Part shown: positions 45,656-58,064 of the stretch, one piece after another
Numbering within the stretch: the first letter of the stretch is position 1
Layout: the number at the start of each line of letters is the position of its first letter
DNA from: Nectonema munidae
Lineage: Eukaryota > Nematomorpha > Nectonematoida > Nectonematidae
DNA: 64,000 bases
Direction of reading: 5' to 3'
NCBI GenBank assembly: GCA_030549495.1
Contig: JAUIRK010000119.1
Span: 310,001-374,000 of the forward strand
Made by a program: the position numbers and the translations under genes
The notes under the pieces: model-generated
Seen by the model: the letters and a program-made list of their open reading frames with translations, nothing else
Databases searched by the model: none
Told to the model about the DNA's origin: nothing

Positions 45656-48600
45656 ATATATATTTTCCAATTTAATTTATATTTTTAAATGTCTTTTTTA
45701 AATTCTATTTTGTCTTTTTGCAATACAATTTGCCTTTTATTTTTCTTAAATGTCTTTTTTAAATTGAATTTTATCTCTTTTCGAAATTAATTCAGCTTTG
45801 TGAAGCCCCACTAACCAATTTTAATTTTTATATTTAACGTTTTTAAGACTGGTTTTTAAAATATGGGTTATTGATGTGCTGGGGTCTATTTCTCAGATTC
45901 CATATGTTTTGAAATCAATTTCAACGTAACTTACTCAATTCGGTCATGCTGAATAAATGTCACCACTGGATTCACCAGGCTAAAAATATTAATCTTGAAT
46001 TTAAGGATGTGTGTGAAAAAGTTGAAAACTTTGAGAAAAATAACAGGATGTGCTTTTCTAGTCATTTAAAGATCACCGACATTGTTTTGATTGATAGTTT
46101 TTGACATAATAGGCTCATTCAACTATCAAGAAATTTGTATCAAAAGATTGCTAGCGAATTTAGGAAATGTCATGAAATTTGAAAGAATTATATTCAGCCA
46201 ATTAATAACTATTTTTTTGAAGGGGGCGTTAAACGCTTTTATTTTTTTCTTTATTTTGTATTTATTTTAAAAATGAATCAAAAATTACAAAAAAACTAAT
46301 TATAACATTTTTTAAATCGGAAAATATACGAGACAAATGTCTTTTACACTTCGGTAGATTTTTGATTGACAGCTAAAATCAAATGTTTATTATAAAAAAA
46401 CTTTTAGTTTCAAACTTATGGAAATTTTTTTTGAAATTTCCTATAAATTAGTTTTTACACATTTATTTAAAACTATTTTTAAAAATACTATTTTTTGAAA
46501 TAAAATATTAGTTAGTGATTCCTTAAAAAACTCAAAAAGTTTGTAAAGTTGGAGAAAAAAACCGAAAAAATAGAGAATAGAAACGAAAAATGATCAATTA
46601 TAATTAGAGAAGATAAAATTGATAAAATATTGAAAAAAGAAAATATACAATTTAAAAAGGAGAAAATAATTTTGAAAAAGTTTATTTATTATTGCGAAAA
46701 GATAAAATAGAACTAAAAAAAATTTAAGCAAACTACCTATCTTACTTACTTTGTCTTTTTGAAGTGTATAAATTTAGAAAACTCACACTTTACAGAATTT
46801 ATTAAAATATGTGAAACAAATAATAATACAAATATATATATATATTTTAATAATCAAAATGAAACATACATCCCTACATTCGGCTTTTAACAAAGTTTTA
46901 TATTTTTCCAGTAACATGACATTTATGGTGAAGAATTGTCACATTTTTGAAAGGCCAATCAATTTCTTTTATTCATAGTACGAGAAAAATGTAATGTACA
47001 GTTACAACGATCAAGCTTCAAAGGTATAGTAGCCAAGATGAAAGAAAAATATTTATATGGATGTCATGTTTAATAGAACAGTATAATAATATAGTATATA
47101 TGTATAATATATTTGTGGCATTTTTATTAAAAGTGTACTCTTTGTAGATGATAAGCATATATATACTCTTTTGTTTGTTTGATCTTCATTATATACCCTC
47201 ATTTCTAATTGATCATTTTTTAAAAGCAAGTTTTTAGTTATCATGAAAGGGATCCTCTCACATCTATACCTACACCATATTTCACAAAATAAATAATTTT
47301 CACGAATATAAAAAGATAAAGATATAGCTTTTAAAATATCATTTTATTACAAAATTTTTAATTGAAATGCACTTTCGAAAAGTTCTAATCATAACGGCAA
47401 ACCTATACGTGCATTTAGGGATTGCAAAATTTACTGATCCAGACATCCACATTTTTAAAATTGCTCTTTTAACCTTTTTAGCATTTCCATACCAACAACT
47501 CAATAAGAAAGTTGATCTTATAGCTTTGCTCATCTTCAAATAAATACGCAATTTTTTAAACAAAATTTTTATATTTTTTCAAATAAAATTAATTAATCTA
47601 TATAGAGCATTTCATCTCTTTCATCTTTGTTAATGAATCTTTTTGATGCTTTTGTCTTTAAATAAACAAGTCTTTCGTTTGTTACTGTTGTGCATTCATA
47701 GTCAGTTTTCAAGATTTTGGCTTGAAAAATTCTTCAATTGTAAATTTTTTGGCGATTGGAGATTCAGTCTTTATTACTTCAAGTGGAATTAAGTTTTGAA
47801 AACTTTTTGCATTAAAATCTATCTTTAAATCTTTATAAGAGCTCATATTATTATTTCCATTGCGAATTTTTACAATAATCTTAAGAGCTCCTTCTCTTAG
47901 AGTTTTTTTCATCACTCAACATTGCTAATAAAATGTTTTCTCCATGGCATATGTATGAGTTAAATTTTATAACCTTCTCAAAACTTCAATAATTTATTTT
48001 TCTTAAAAATTGTAGTTTTGAAGTTTAATTTCCATGAAAATGACATTTCCTATTCTATTATGCAGTTTTAGATCATTAATAAGGGAGGGTATACACAGAA
48101 ACAATAACTTGCAAACTTCTTCAGATTGAAATTAGGATTTTTTGTTGACATGCATAACCTCAAAATACGAGAAGTCATAGTTTCCCATCTTGAATGATTC
48201 AAAGGATCAATGTGAGTTTTAGAATGACTTTCTGAACATTTACCTTCTGCGATCGCAGAACATAGTTTATATAAAATTTTCTGATCACGGTTTAAAATTG
48301 AAATGTCTTCAAAATTAAAATTTTTAAAATAATGTTAACCCTATTAGTGCTGGTTGTTAACTTCTCAATACTTTATTTTGACTTTATGACTGTTCCATTT
48401 TTGTGCATAATTTTAATATACCTGCTCATTTCTGACTTTTTGTGCAGTAGTTATTCCACTGTTAAATCTTAGTTTTTATTTTTTTTTCTCATACTATTTT
48501 TTTTATTGTATTATTAATTTAAATGACAAATATAATTAATTAATAAATCTAAGACTAATTAGCTAAATTTGTACGCTCAAGTGATGGGGGTAAAGTGCCC

Positions 48601-49732
48601 TTCCCTATTTTTTTCAGATATTAATAAGTTTTTATAAATATTTTTAATGTTATATAATATATATTTCAACTATGTTGAATTCAGTGGTGTGTCAATTTTT
48701 TTTTTATCAAAATCAATCAAACCTGTCAAAAAAGTGAGTTATATTTGACAGCTCCTCTCAAAAAAGAACTTTTTATTTAAATAATTATATAATGTTAGAC
48801 ATATATTGGGTGAGTCTACTCTTTTTGTTTCAAAGAAAAATCCAAAATAAATTTTGCGTTTTTACATACTTGTTTTTACGCCTACAAAGAAAAGAAAAAA
48901 GTTTTCCTATACTATTAGTTAACAAAAAAGACTACTTAAAAATATAACAATATACCTTTTTTTTTAAAAAGATTTAAAGATTTAAGATTTAACTCTTTCC
49001 ACGTTAGATTACTGCCTGTCAAAAATTATTCTTAGTTCATGCTGAGCCTTATCGACAAAAATACCACCTATCTTAAAATTTTACTGTCACTTACAAAGTT
49101 TAAAGTCTTATTCAGTCTGTTTTTGTTCACATCCTAATTGAAATTTTAAAAACCAGTACTAGATCAAGTTTAACAAAATATAAATGGCGTTAAATTGATA
49201 AAATTTTCACCGTTAAAAATTACTTTATAGAAAGTTTTCTCCCTTTATTTTCAAGTAATTCATACAATTAATCTGTGGCATAATGATTCACTATTTCTGA
49301 TGAAAAAACCTAATGGTGAAAATTGGACAAAATTGTCCCCAGTCCGTCAAAGGCGTTAGTACAAAAATGTCCGTCAAGCGAGGATTAAATATTTGTCGAG
49401 CATTTTTGGGCATTCAAAGTGCAATTGGCGCATCGCTAAAACCACTTCATTATGAAAAAGGTTACAGCTTGCGTTCACTACCTTTTTACCCGAGTTCTTA
49501 TTATCGGAAATAGCTTACAATGATTCTAGGGTTAAATCTAAATAAGCTATTTCGCTCAAATTAAGGCGTAACATGGCGTATGATACGTCTAAATGCTACA
49601 GATTTTATACATAAATGTCTAAATGCTGCAGATAAATACTCACTAAAAATTTAGTTATTCTATGTTTTATTCATAATTCAATTACTAATTACAATATCGA
49701 TTTTTTTGTATTTTAGAATTAATACTTTAATA
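45656..49732. other. AT-rich region; two unassigned small ORFs
   Basis: Minus-strand frames 47709-47915 (68 codons, ending KKFTIEEFFKPKS) and 47339-47563 have slightly protein-like composition, and a TTTTATTAG acceptor-like site lies upstream of the first, but no domain is recognisable. Frame 49313-49513 on the plus strand is likewise unassigned. Otherwise nothing is seen. Confidence 0.25.
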
Positions 49733-49875
49733 AGGTAAGGGTGCCGTGGGGTGTTTTCATCAAGAAGGCACAATTGCGCGGCTTGTATCGAACAATGAGA
49801 AAGTAGGCTTGATGCGGGATCGAACCCAAGACCTTGTGTTATCGAAACCCAATACCTAACCACCTTTCTCACGCA
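49733..49875 (-). mobile_element. tRNA-derived SINE
   Basis: Nearly colinear with 8443-8588. Minus strand: A-box-like GGTGGTTAGGTATTGGG and B box GGTTCGATCCCGC, followed by a tail with GAAAACACCCCACGGCACC. The better preserved of the two copies. Confidence 0.75.
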
Positions 49876-50076
49876 AGAAATAAGCCAGGCAGCAAGTTTA
49901 ATTTTTATTAAGACAATGATTAAAAATCAAAATGAAACAAATTTTAGGTTTAATTCATATTATGTATAGAATATAGACAAAATTAGTTTTATTCTCATTA
50001 TTTTAATATAGAAAACAATTTTAAGATTGAGAATCATGCCATCGGAAAATATGATTTTGGAAAAATTATTCAAAAA

Positions 50077-50082
50077 TTTATT
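50077..50082 (-). terminator. Polyadenylation signal AATAAA
   Basis: Canonical AATAAA on the minus strand 54 nt after the stop codon of the ubiquitin-like exon, marking it as a 3' terminal exon. Confidence 0.55.
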
Positions 50083-50135
50083 TTATGAAGAACTGTAAGA
50101 TAAGAAAAGGAGAAAATGTTTAACTTTTAAAATTT

Positions 50136-50377
50136 TTAATATATAAAATCAATTTCATCAATTCTATATAAATAAATGGTAGAGCCTTGTTGTATATTGT
50201 TTTTTTTAAGTGTTGTTTCGCGCATCACTTTTCCATTATGCACCAAAATTTGCAGATAAAAGGGAAATCCTGTTAACGTCCAAATTTTATCTTTAATATC
50301 TGAAACTGTGTCACATGAGTCAACATTTAGAGGCATTTTATCCCCATTAGATATTTCAACATAAATCAACCATTCAT
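50136..50377 (-). CDS. Terminal exon with ubiquitin-like domain
   Basis: After the acceptor CTACATTTTTTAG the exon reads in phase 1 and encodes EWLIYVEISNGDKMPLNV and onward. It aligns over its length with ubiquitin: the IFVKTLTGK-like start, DTVSDIKDKI matching DTIENVKAKI, LQILVHNGKVM matching QRLIFAGKQLE, and NNIQQGSTIYLY matching YNIQKESTLHLV. The C-terminal Gly-Gly is missing (it ends IDEIDFIY), so it is an embedded Ubl domain that would bind partners rather than be conjugated. There is no in-frame ATG before the domain, so an upstream exon must supply the start. The nearest same-strand exon, 52659-53000, ends with one T of a codon and joins as T/AT (Tyr), the same junction used after the other A modules. 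A separate Ubl gene with an undetected 5' exon is the alternative. Confidence 0.7.
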
Positions 50378-52658
50378 CTAAAAAATGTAGAGATGACTTT
50401 TAGTTAATTTTCTTACTTTGAAAAGAGTTCCTCTACCCTTTTGACTTTTAGAATATTTAATAGACATAATAATGTCTAATAAAAACTAATAGACTTGATA
50501 ATAATTTTGATAAAAAAGGAAATTGAAAGTAAACTCAAAGCTTTTATTAATATATTCGATAATACAATAAACATTGAAAACAGATAAAACAACCTAAAAA
50601 AATTGATTAATAAATCAAAGGATATAAAATATTCTGATGTAATTAACCAGAATTTGTCCAAAAAATGTTTTTAATATCCCAAATTCGATTCAAAAAGAGA
50701 TTTCGATAATCAAAAATCTTATGGTACATTAATTAATTCTTGAATTACCAGCAGAACGGGAAAAAAGTCAAAAATAAAACTTTTGACAAAGCAATTATTT
50801 TCACGAAAACTTGAAAGTCTAATTTAAAAAGTAAATTTACTAAAAATAAAATTATTAAGTTTATAAAAGATTGTGAATTTTAAAAAGCGATGAATAATCT
50901 TAACTTTAAAGAAATTTGAAATATATTATATAATCTACCAAAAGATGCCTTTGAAAAAATCGTGAGTCTAAGAATCTAAGAAGTCTAGTTGTCTTAATTT
51001 GATTTTATCCCTAAAAGAAAAGCATTTAAAAAAAAGATATGTCAAAATGATGTACTATTCCTTAGACCACTTTCTTTTGAAATATTTTTGTTTTTTCCCG
51101 AAAGAAAAATTTTGGTTAAATTGCATCCATTACGATCATATAACCTGTGATTGTGAAAAACAAACTAAATTTCATACATGCTCAGACACTTTTGGCAATT
51201 TGCACTAATGAGGAAAATATAATGTGCTTAACATGCAATAATGACAAATGCAAAGCACATTTCTATAATACCGATTGCCTGTCTTTTATGAATATTATAA
51301 AGTCGTGAACTAATTAACTATTACTCCATCTTGAATGAAAAGTGAAGAAGCACTCTCTCTCATTAATTGCTCAAAAAAATTATTTTTTTTCACAAATAGT
51401 AATTAGCAGGATCTGTTTGAACTTGAAATTTATGACTGTGTCAAACCTAATAACCTAATAAGTTTATGAAGGCAGACTCTACCTTCAATAAAACATTTTT
51501 GAAAAAACTTTCAAAATAATGCATGGATAGGCAAATTTCAACACACAACTTTCACGCTTATACTCTTTAAGAGTTTGTTTTTTTACTTGAAGTATTGCTT
51601 ATGCCTTTTAGGTCCTTATGAACATTTTTTCATGTTTGTCGCGAAAAAACACTCCCACTTCTCTCGAGCTTTAGAACATTTTTACTACGCTCATTTTTAT
51701 GTGAATTCCGCTTTCAAGAAGATTATTCGACATACTCTCAAATCCTTGAATAAGCATTACTTTACACTCAACTTTAAAAGTCGTTTGAAAAAATTCTTTC
51801 AAGCTCTTTTCCATGGGAGAGGTAATCAAAGCACAGATTTCTTAAAGTTTATGTCTTCTAATAGAAAAATTAGCTATACTAAATTAAAAATACTTGAACA
51901 GTAAACGAAATCTTTTGCAAAATAAGATAACCGATTTTTTAAATCTTTAATAAATGACTTATTACTATTCTTTTATAATGTTATTTAATTTCTCTCTATA
52001 GTCCATAAACAATGTTATCTCATTTTATTAAAAAAACTCCTGAAAAAAAACTTGAATTAAATAATTTAATTAGAAACCAAAAGAAGATCAGATTATTATC
52101 TTTGCAAACCCTTCTTTCCCGTATTTATTAGATAACGTATTACTATATTCTTTAATCATTTTTCTATATCATTTTAAAATTTAAATATTTAATTTAATTA
52201 GGTATAATGATTGAAGTTTTTTTCAGTTTAAGATTTTTTTAATAAAATGAGATAACATTGTTTAGGGACTGTAGAGAGAAATTAAAGAGCATTATAGATG
52301 AGAATACTGGACATAGTGTTTAGAAAGTTTTGTTTACTCACATATAATTTTCCTTCTGAAGAAGGCAGTCTCTTGCCGAAACAGGTTAGAATACTTTATC
52401 TCTTAAAATAACTTCAACAAATGTTACAAATTTGATTTGTTAATTAATTTTTACATGTTTAAAAAATTCTAACTTGCAAGAAACTATTTTAGCTATCTTA
52501 GCATGCAAAAGGTTATATTCTTGAAGTAAAACAATTTTAAAAATTGGCCAAATAAATTTTTGAGCAGTGATTATTACGTAAAGCAGTTTTTTTGCTGAAT
52601 TTCAGTCAGTCTTTTAAAATGAAAAATTTATTTTTGTTAATGCTAAAATGCTTACTAC
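50378..52658 (-). other. Presumed intron between last A module and Ubl exon
   Basis: No further module of the Ig-like type is recognisable on the minus strand. Plus-strand frames at 50999-51208 (Cys/His-containing) and 51575-51904 show no nameable domain. A MITE lies at 51966-52310. Confidence 0.4.
51966..52310. mobile_element. MITE with about 65-bp inverted ends
   Basis: The left end includes TTTAATTTCTCTCTATAGTC and AAACAATGTTATCTCATTTT; the right end is their inverse with a few changes. The interior is about 220 bp and non-coding. Target duplication not resolved because flanks are AT-rich. Confidence 0.6.
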
Positions 52659-53000
52659 ACATTTCCACTATGAAAGTTTCGGCATTGTTATCTCTGACAT
52701 AGGCAGCATCAATAGAGCGATGTTGTTCTTGAACCAGAACTTCAACTGTTATCTTTACTTTCTTAGGGATAAAGGTTAGGGTGCTTTCATATATGTCATA
52801 AGCACCTGTGGATTTCTTCGTGTGTTCGATATGGTATGTTGCATTTGAGGAAGAAACGAACTCACCATCCACCCTGTAGTAAGGATGATAAACATTCCCA
52901 TTGTTTGGGCACTTCGATTCTATGTTCAAATGAACCTCTTGTCTTCTAAGATCTTCTACTTTTGCTCTGATTAGACTTTTATTCATTGTTTCACATTCAA
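52659..53000 (-). CDS. Ig-like module exon, type A (third A module)
   Basis: 342 nt, 114 codons, phase 1 at both ends. Acceptor TTTGATAG, donor GAAATGT/GTAGTAAG. The exon begins VECETMNKS and continues with the B-strand-like EVHLNIESKC; later YHIEHTKKS and ESTLTFIP correspond to YHIEQTVQP and ESVLRFLP of the 62657 module. Two Cys near the start (residues 3 and 32 or so) match the pattern of the other modules, but the F-strand Cys of the first module is absent. It joins to the preceding exon as G/TT (Val). Together these support a third A-type unit of the same gene despite a 7.5-kb intron. Confidence 0.7.
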
Positions 53001-53744
53001 CTATCAAATATTTTTAACATTAGGATTATATGATGCATACAGGAGTTCGACTTCATTTTAAGTCAAAGAGGGTAAAAAAATAGGAACGGTTTTTGAGAAA
53101 ATCGGTTTTTAAGCAAATGCTTCAGTGTAGTGATGAATATGTAAAGTAGTATGGATCGCTTTTAGCAACGTCCAACCTTGCGAAAATACAAGAAAAACCA
53201 AATCATTTTTGCCTAGCGTCGCGTTATTACTAGTGAAATTAAAAAGTGTTATATATAATCAAAAAAACTAAAAACAAGTTCAATTTTTATCATGTGTTGA
53301 ATCATGACGAAAAAGTAAAAGTATTTTTGAATGATTTATTTTTTGATGAATAAACTAACAACGCAACATTTTTGCTTTGAAATGTGGATTTTATAAAGTT
53401 TTGATAAAATAGAGATGGTGTACAATGTACATCTTATTTTAATTATAGCGGTTTCCTCCACAATAAAAATAAGATTTTGTCAGGACACTAAAGCATTTAT
53501 CCTTAATATAAATTTAATATGCTTAAATTATGCAAAATTTTAATTTTTATATTTGTTGAAGAAATCATTCTTCAGTTGTGGACGAAATCTGACCTTGTTG
53601 TCGACAAAAATCGCATGTTCTTCATTTTTAGACATTTGAGTTTCAAAGCTTTTTACTTTTTTTTTATTTTTCAAAAATTAAGACATTCTAAATTTGTTGC
53701 TAGTTTATGTGATTATGTTTAGAATGATATTTTGAAAATTTGGA

Positions 53745-53885
53745 TAGGGATGATTTTGGTTTTCGGGTATTTTAGTTGAGAGGATTTTTGTTTTCAGAGA
53801 TTTTTCTAGCTCGGATTTTGGTAGAGTAGATTTTGGTTTTTCGGGATTTTAATTTTTGGAAATGTTAATAGAGGGGATTATATCT
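53745..53885. repeat. Tandem phrase repeat (GGATTTTGGTTTTCGGG type)
   Basis: Several imperfect copies of GATTTTGGTTTTCGGGTATT and close variants, the same phrase as at 6165-6290 and 6653-6785. Probably one end of an element of that family. Confidence 0.45.
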
Positions 53886-54176
53886 CGCAATTTAATCTCT
53901 CGATTTTTTATTTTTTTCATCTGGTTACACTTATCTAAGTGAAAACTTTGAAAACTTTATTTAACAACAAAGTTAAAAAATTAAAAAAAATATCCAAAAT
54001 AAGATTTTCCTTTTAAAACGATTTCTTTGACCTTTGTCTGTTTGGGTAGATGAAGACGGATCTTTGGGAGAGAGTTAGAAAAAACGCACAAAAAATAATA
54101 AGAAGTGTCTTGAACATTTGGCTCTAGGATAAAGGACATCAAAAGCACACGAAATGCTATCCGACTGGGTCCAGAG

Positions 54177-55153
54177 TAGTGAGTAAACATTACCGAATTT
54201 TTGATTACCGGTAAATTACCGTCTTCAAAATATCATTACTGGTGTTACCGGTTTTTATATTATTTAACGTATATTACTGATAAATCACAAAGTGATCAAA
54301 ACAGACTAGTATATATATCTTTTTTTTAACTTGAGTCAAAAAACAACAATTTTTTTGCGTGTTAGTAAAAATCAATGATAACGGTAAAAGTAAAATAATT
54401 TATTCTTTTTTAAAAAACAACGCAAAAAGCGTAATGCATCTAATGTCTTTGGAGCTAATTGAGAACGAAGTTTGGAAATAAAATATCTAGCAGCAGAAAA
54501 AGCCCTTTCAGATTCTACACTGATAGCTTTAATTGTTAGCAAAGACTGGTAGAGCAATTCAAGGTTTTTAGTTCTTTTTCCAGTCTCTTCAAACAATTTC
54601 ATTTCTTTACACAAATCGACTTGAGAAAGCTTCACTTTTTTGTTTTTGCTTGAAATTTCTTTTTGATATCTTTCAAGCATCGAGTCGGGATTACTAAATT
54701 TGCATTCATCAGAAAAGCTGGAATTTACATTACAAGATTGATCAATTTCAATTGAAGTAAGTTACATATCTTGATCATCTACTTTTAACGGAAACAATAT
54801 TTTAAATATTTTGACAGCTAAAGTTTCGATGAACTATAGTTTTATTTCTGAGATTGGTATAACAATAACCATCTAAACATATGCTTTCTAAATATGTGAG
54901 ATAAGATGGCTCGAAAACACTGTAAAGCGCGTAGTGTTTAGAAAACGAATTTTGGAACGAGTTTAAATTCTAAACGCACTTTTTACAGTGGCATAAACAA
55001 ACAAGTTTGGTATTATAAATATAAAACAAAAAAAATCTTTTTTTTTCCTAATGGCAAAAGCACACAACACACTGCAATTTACCGGTAAAAGTGTATCAGT
55101 AAAGGTAAATTTTATTTTTTTCATTACCGGTAATTGCCGGTTTTTAATCACTA
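54177..55153 (-). mobile_element. hAT element, deletion derivative, with 8-bp duplication
   Basis: Tips TAGTGAGTAAACATTACCG and inverse TAGTGATTAAAAACCGGC, with ACCGGTAA phrases repeated in the subterminal zones. The duplication GTCCAGAG is exact at 54169-54176 and 55154-55161. Only the end of the transposase gene remains. Confidence 0.85.
54372..54680 (-). pseudogene. hAT transposase C-terminal dimerisation domain
   Basis: The 102-codon frame carries LYQSLLTIKAISVESERAF followed by SAARYFISKLRSQLAP, the classical hATC block (L-x-x-A-x-x-VLSIPAS-x-x-ER-x-FS-x-A), then LDALRFLRCFLKKN. The catalytic parts are absent. A short upstream stretch in the same element continues the protein with Ser/Asp-rich sequence. 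It cannot act as a transposase. Confidence 0.75.
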
Positions 55154-56069
55154 GTCCAGAGTCCACCTTTGCCATTGCAGCTTCGTTGTTCAAGACCCTG
55201 ATTGATCTTTACAACTAAATGTCTTGCCGCATCCTCAAACACGGCTATAGCCCTCGACTCGTTTTCGGACACTCATTTTCGTTCTTTCTCGCGATTTTGC
55301 AACATCCATCATAACAAAGGAATTTATTTTTTTCAGGATTATCTTTTTCTAATCTTTTAGAATGACATAAACATAGCAAGGGATGCCGTGATCTTTTTTC
55401 GATTAGTGTTGTTAAGAACACTTATTCTTTCAACAGATCCTGGTAAGGTTTTTGAATGTCTAGCTCTTACCTGCGCTATTATGGCCTCCAGATTATCTCA
55501 ACTATACGCGCCACATTCTACCGTCTTCCTAGCACCAGTCAATGACGATGGCTCGAAGAATCTCAACATTGGACTCATCACAATGATCATATGCACATCA
55601 TTCAACCTTGCCTTTCTTTCAGTCTGAAGTTTTACACCGTTTATCAAGTCAGAAGACAAACCGGCTGACGTTCCACACGGCGCTCCATTTCGTGACAGTA
55701 CCATCAAGCATTTTTTCGCCTACATTACAATCGCTCAATATTATGAAATTGTGATTGCTTTGGAACACTTAGATCGGGAGATATATAATTGGATAATGTC
55801 TTGATCACATAGTCAAAGGAATCAATCAAATCGCTTCGCACGAAACGTCTTGAGATCGGGTAAATAAAAGCACTCTCACGACACGTGTTGTTCCTTTTTT
55901 CTCCACTCTAACTTCCTTCAAAAGACTCCGTCTTCACTCACCCAAACGGACAAATAACAAAGAAATATTTTTAAAAGGAAAATCTTGTTTTGTGTGTGTT
56001 TTTTATTTTTTTAACTTTGTTGTTAAATAAAATTTTTAGAGTTTTCACCAGGATATGTAAAACCAAAAA

Positions 56070-56560
56070 CAGATGGAGAACAGAAAATGAAAAGCAAAGT
56101 GTACAAAAACGTTGTGAAACCTGTAATGATGTACTCAGCAGAAACTTGGATAGTGAAAAAGATGCAACAAAAAATACTGGATTCTACAGAAATGAGGATT
56201 TTGAGATAGGTGTGTGGAAGGGCCATAAAAGACAAAATGGAAAACAAACAATTAGAAGCAGAAAAAATTAAAAAAATATCAGAGAAAATTCAAAAAGTTA
56301 GGCTGAGATGGTATGGCCATGTGATGAGAAGGGATTAAGATTATGTGGGAAGAAGAGTGATGCAAATGGAAATAAGATAACGAGAAAAAAGGAAGGCCAA
56401 AAAATGCGTGAAGAATGATCTGAAGGTAACGGTCTTATTGTTCATTCTGGATAGAAGTGAAAGGAAGAAGGGGATAAAGAAAATCGACGCCACTTAAAAG
56501 TAAGAAAATATAGAGTGAAAGAAGAAGATGGTAACAAAATAGTTGATGGGATGTATATGT
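56070..56560 (+). mobile_element. RTE-like LINE, C-terminal fragment
   Basis: The plus strand encodes KMKSKVYKNVVKPVMMYSAE with TWIVKKMQQK, then KIQKVRLRWYGHVMRRD and YVGRRVMQMEI. These are the late conserved blocks of RTE-like reverse transcriptases (K-x-Y-x-x-V-x-PVMLYG-x-ETW and RL-x-W-x-GHV-x-R). Stops occur within it. It begins directly beside the right arm of the composite element, so one may have inserted beside or into the other. Confidence 0.7.
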
Positions 56561-57215
56561 ATTTTTCAAAACAAACTATTGGAAGGTGAGTCTTAGGTTA
56601 TGAATCTTGTTAAAGAAAAGTGAAAAGTTTTATTTGGAATAGATATACGAGTGGCTTTCACTATTTTTCAATGTCTATTTCAAACATTTTGCACTTACAA
56701 ACACCCAACTTGTCTCTCAACTCATCAAAAGTATTTTGATTCGAATATATTTTTTTCTAAATTAAACTAATCTTTATTTTTTAGTTGTATTGGAGATAAA
56801 AATTTCAATGGCAAAATAAAAAGAAAATAAGGGGTAAATTTTTGCAAGAAAAATAAAAACCAAAAATTCCAGATTAACAAAATACGAGCTCTGTCTCCAA
56901 AGATGATGGTTCAATTAAAAAACATCTTGATCCGTTTTGAAAAATTTTCTGAAATGATTTTTTCTCTTTAACAAAAACTAAACAATTATCCAATTTTCCA
57001 TTCAACAACTTAGCTGTTAAAAATATAATTAGATAGACATAAAAGAAGATCTTTAACTTTACAAAGCTTTCTTTTCCATCATATTTATGAACAAGGGTGA
57101 GAAATTTTGTTTTATTTTCCAGAAAGATTCCAAACTGCTATCTAGTATCTTTTCAGTTGTTCTGTTAATATTTGATCCATATAAACGACCTTAATAATAA
57201 TAATAAAGTGTTACG

Positions 57216-57353
57216 ATGTCTACGTTAGGAAAAGTAGTCCGGGGAACACAAGAGCAAGGACTAACGCCACAAGAAAAATGTAAGAAAATCGAAGGCACGC
57301 AATTTGGCGAGAAAGATCCGCCAATTTTCTCCAGTACTCGATGTTTCCTTTGA
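57216..57353 (+). CDS. Unassigned 45-codon ORF, balanced composition
   Basis: ATG-started frame encoding MSTLGKVVRGTQEQG and ending STRCFL. Its base composition differs from the AT-rich surroundings, but the opposite strand is open here too and no domain is recognisable. More probably a retroelement piece than a gene. Confidence 0.15.
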   Translation: MSTLGKVVRGTQEQGLTPQEKCKKIEGTQFGEKDPPIFSSTRCFL

Positions 57354-58064
57354 TTTGATAGAAGACAGCGCGATTACTGTCAATCCATCCAACTTAATAT
57401 TTTAGCACATTATCAGGTTTCCTCTTCAATTTTGGTGGATTTGTCTATTGAGTCCAACTTCAACTTTTGTATCTAGCAACGAATCCTTTCAAATTTAGTG
57501 ATTTATCTCTTTTTTTTAGTTTTTTTAATTGTCGGTATCGAATTCAAAAGGAGAATATTTTTTTATAGATGGACAGGGTTAGTCACGATCAGGAATCGAA
57601 CTCAGACCATCTGGTCGAGGCAAGTTTCGTCCATGTAAATCTTGTAAGCAAGAATTTAGTGTATCATCTTAAAAATAAGTCGAGGACTATATTGTAATTT
57701 GGAGCTTTATTTGGTCTATTTTTTGATATACATTTATTTATCATTTTCTCAAAAAGTTGCAAACACCAACAAAGGTTTATCTATTAATTTTGTCATTCAA
57801 ATTAAAAAAATGGTATTTTCAATTTTATTCTGAAAATTAGCTATATTGAATTTTCTATTTTAATATTTCAAATGAAAAACACTTTCAAAAGATTAGTAGC
57901 TAAAATTGAAACAGCTTTTCAAAAATAATTTTGTTAGCTTTCCTATAAGTGTAAATTTTTGATGTAACCTTCAATGTAAATCTTTACATTTAAAAATTCA
58001 ATATGAATGACGAATTCAATGTAAAGAATGATGGGTTTTTGCCAAGTCTCTGAGAATAAAATAT

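Larger units (their letters stand above)
53937..56046. mobile_element. Inverted-repeat element (arms about 150 bp) split by a hAT
   Basis: The arms 53937-54100 and 55890-56046 are inverse copies; shared phrases include AACTTTGTTGTTAAATAAA and AAAAGGAAAATCTT. Without the 977-bp hAT insertion the element would be about 1.1 kb. Its interior is less AT-rich than its flanks and holds open frames in both directions (55388-55627 plus, 55498-55707 minus) that I cannot assign. Target duplication not resolved. Confidence 0.6.

Noticed and set aside
50999-51300. Cys-rich plus-strand frames near 51.2 kb
   Set aside because: Cys and His residues are suggestive (CLTCNNDKCKAHF), but the frame is short and interrupted, with no family match.
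52440-52600. Possible B-type module exon after 52659
   Set aside because: A minus-strand frame with an LHAKIAKIVSC stretch has slight similarity, but no F-x-P-x-F-x-E-x-TTV-x-LLHN signature, and it stops early.
56023-56247. Minus-strand 74-codon frame
   Set aside because: Antisense of the RTE-like fragment and the arm of the composite element.
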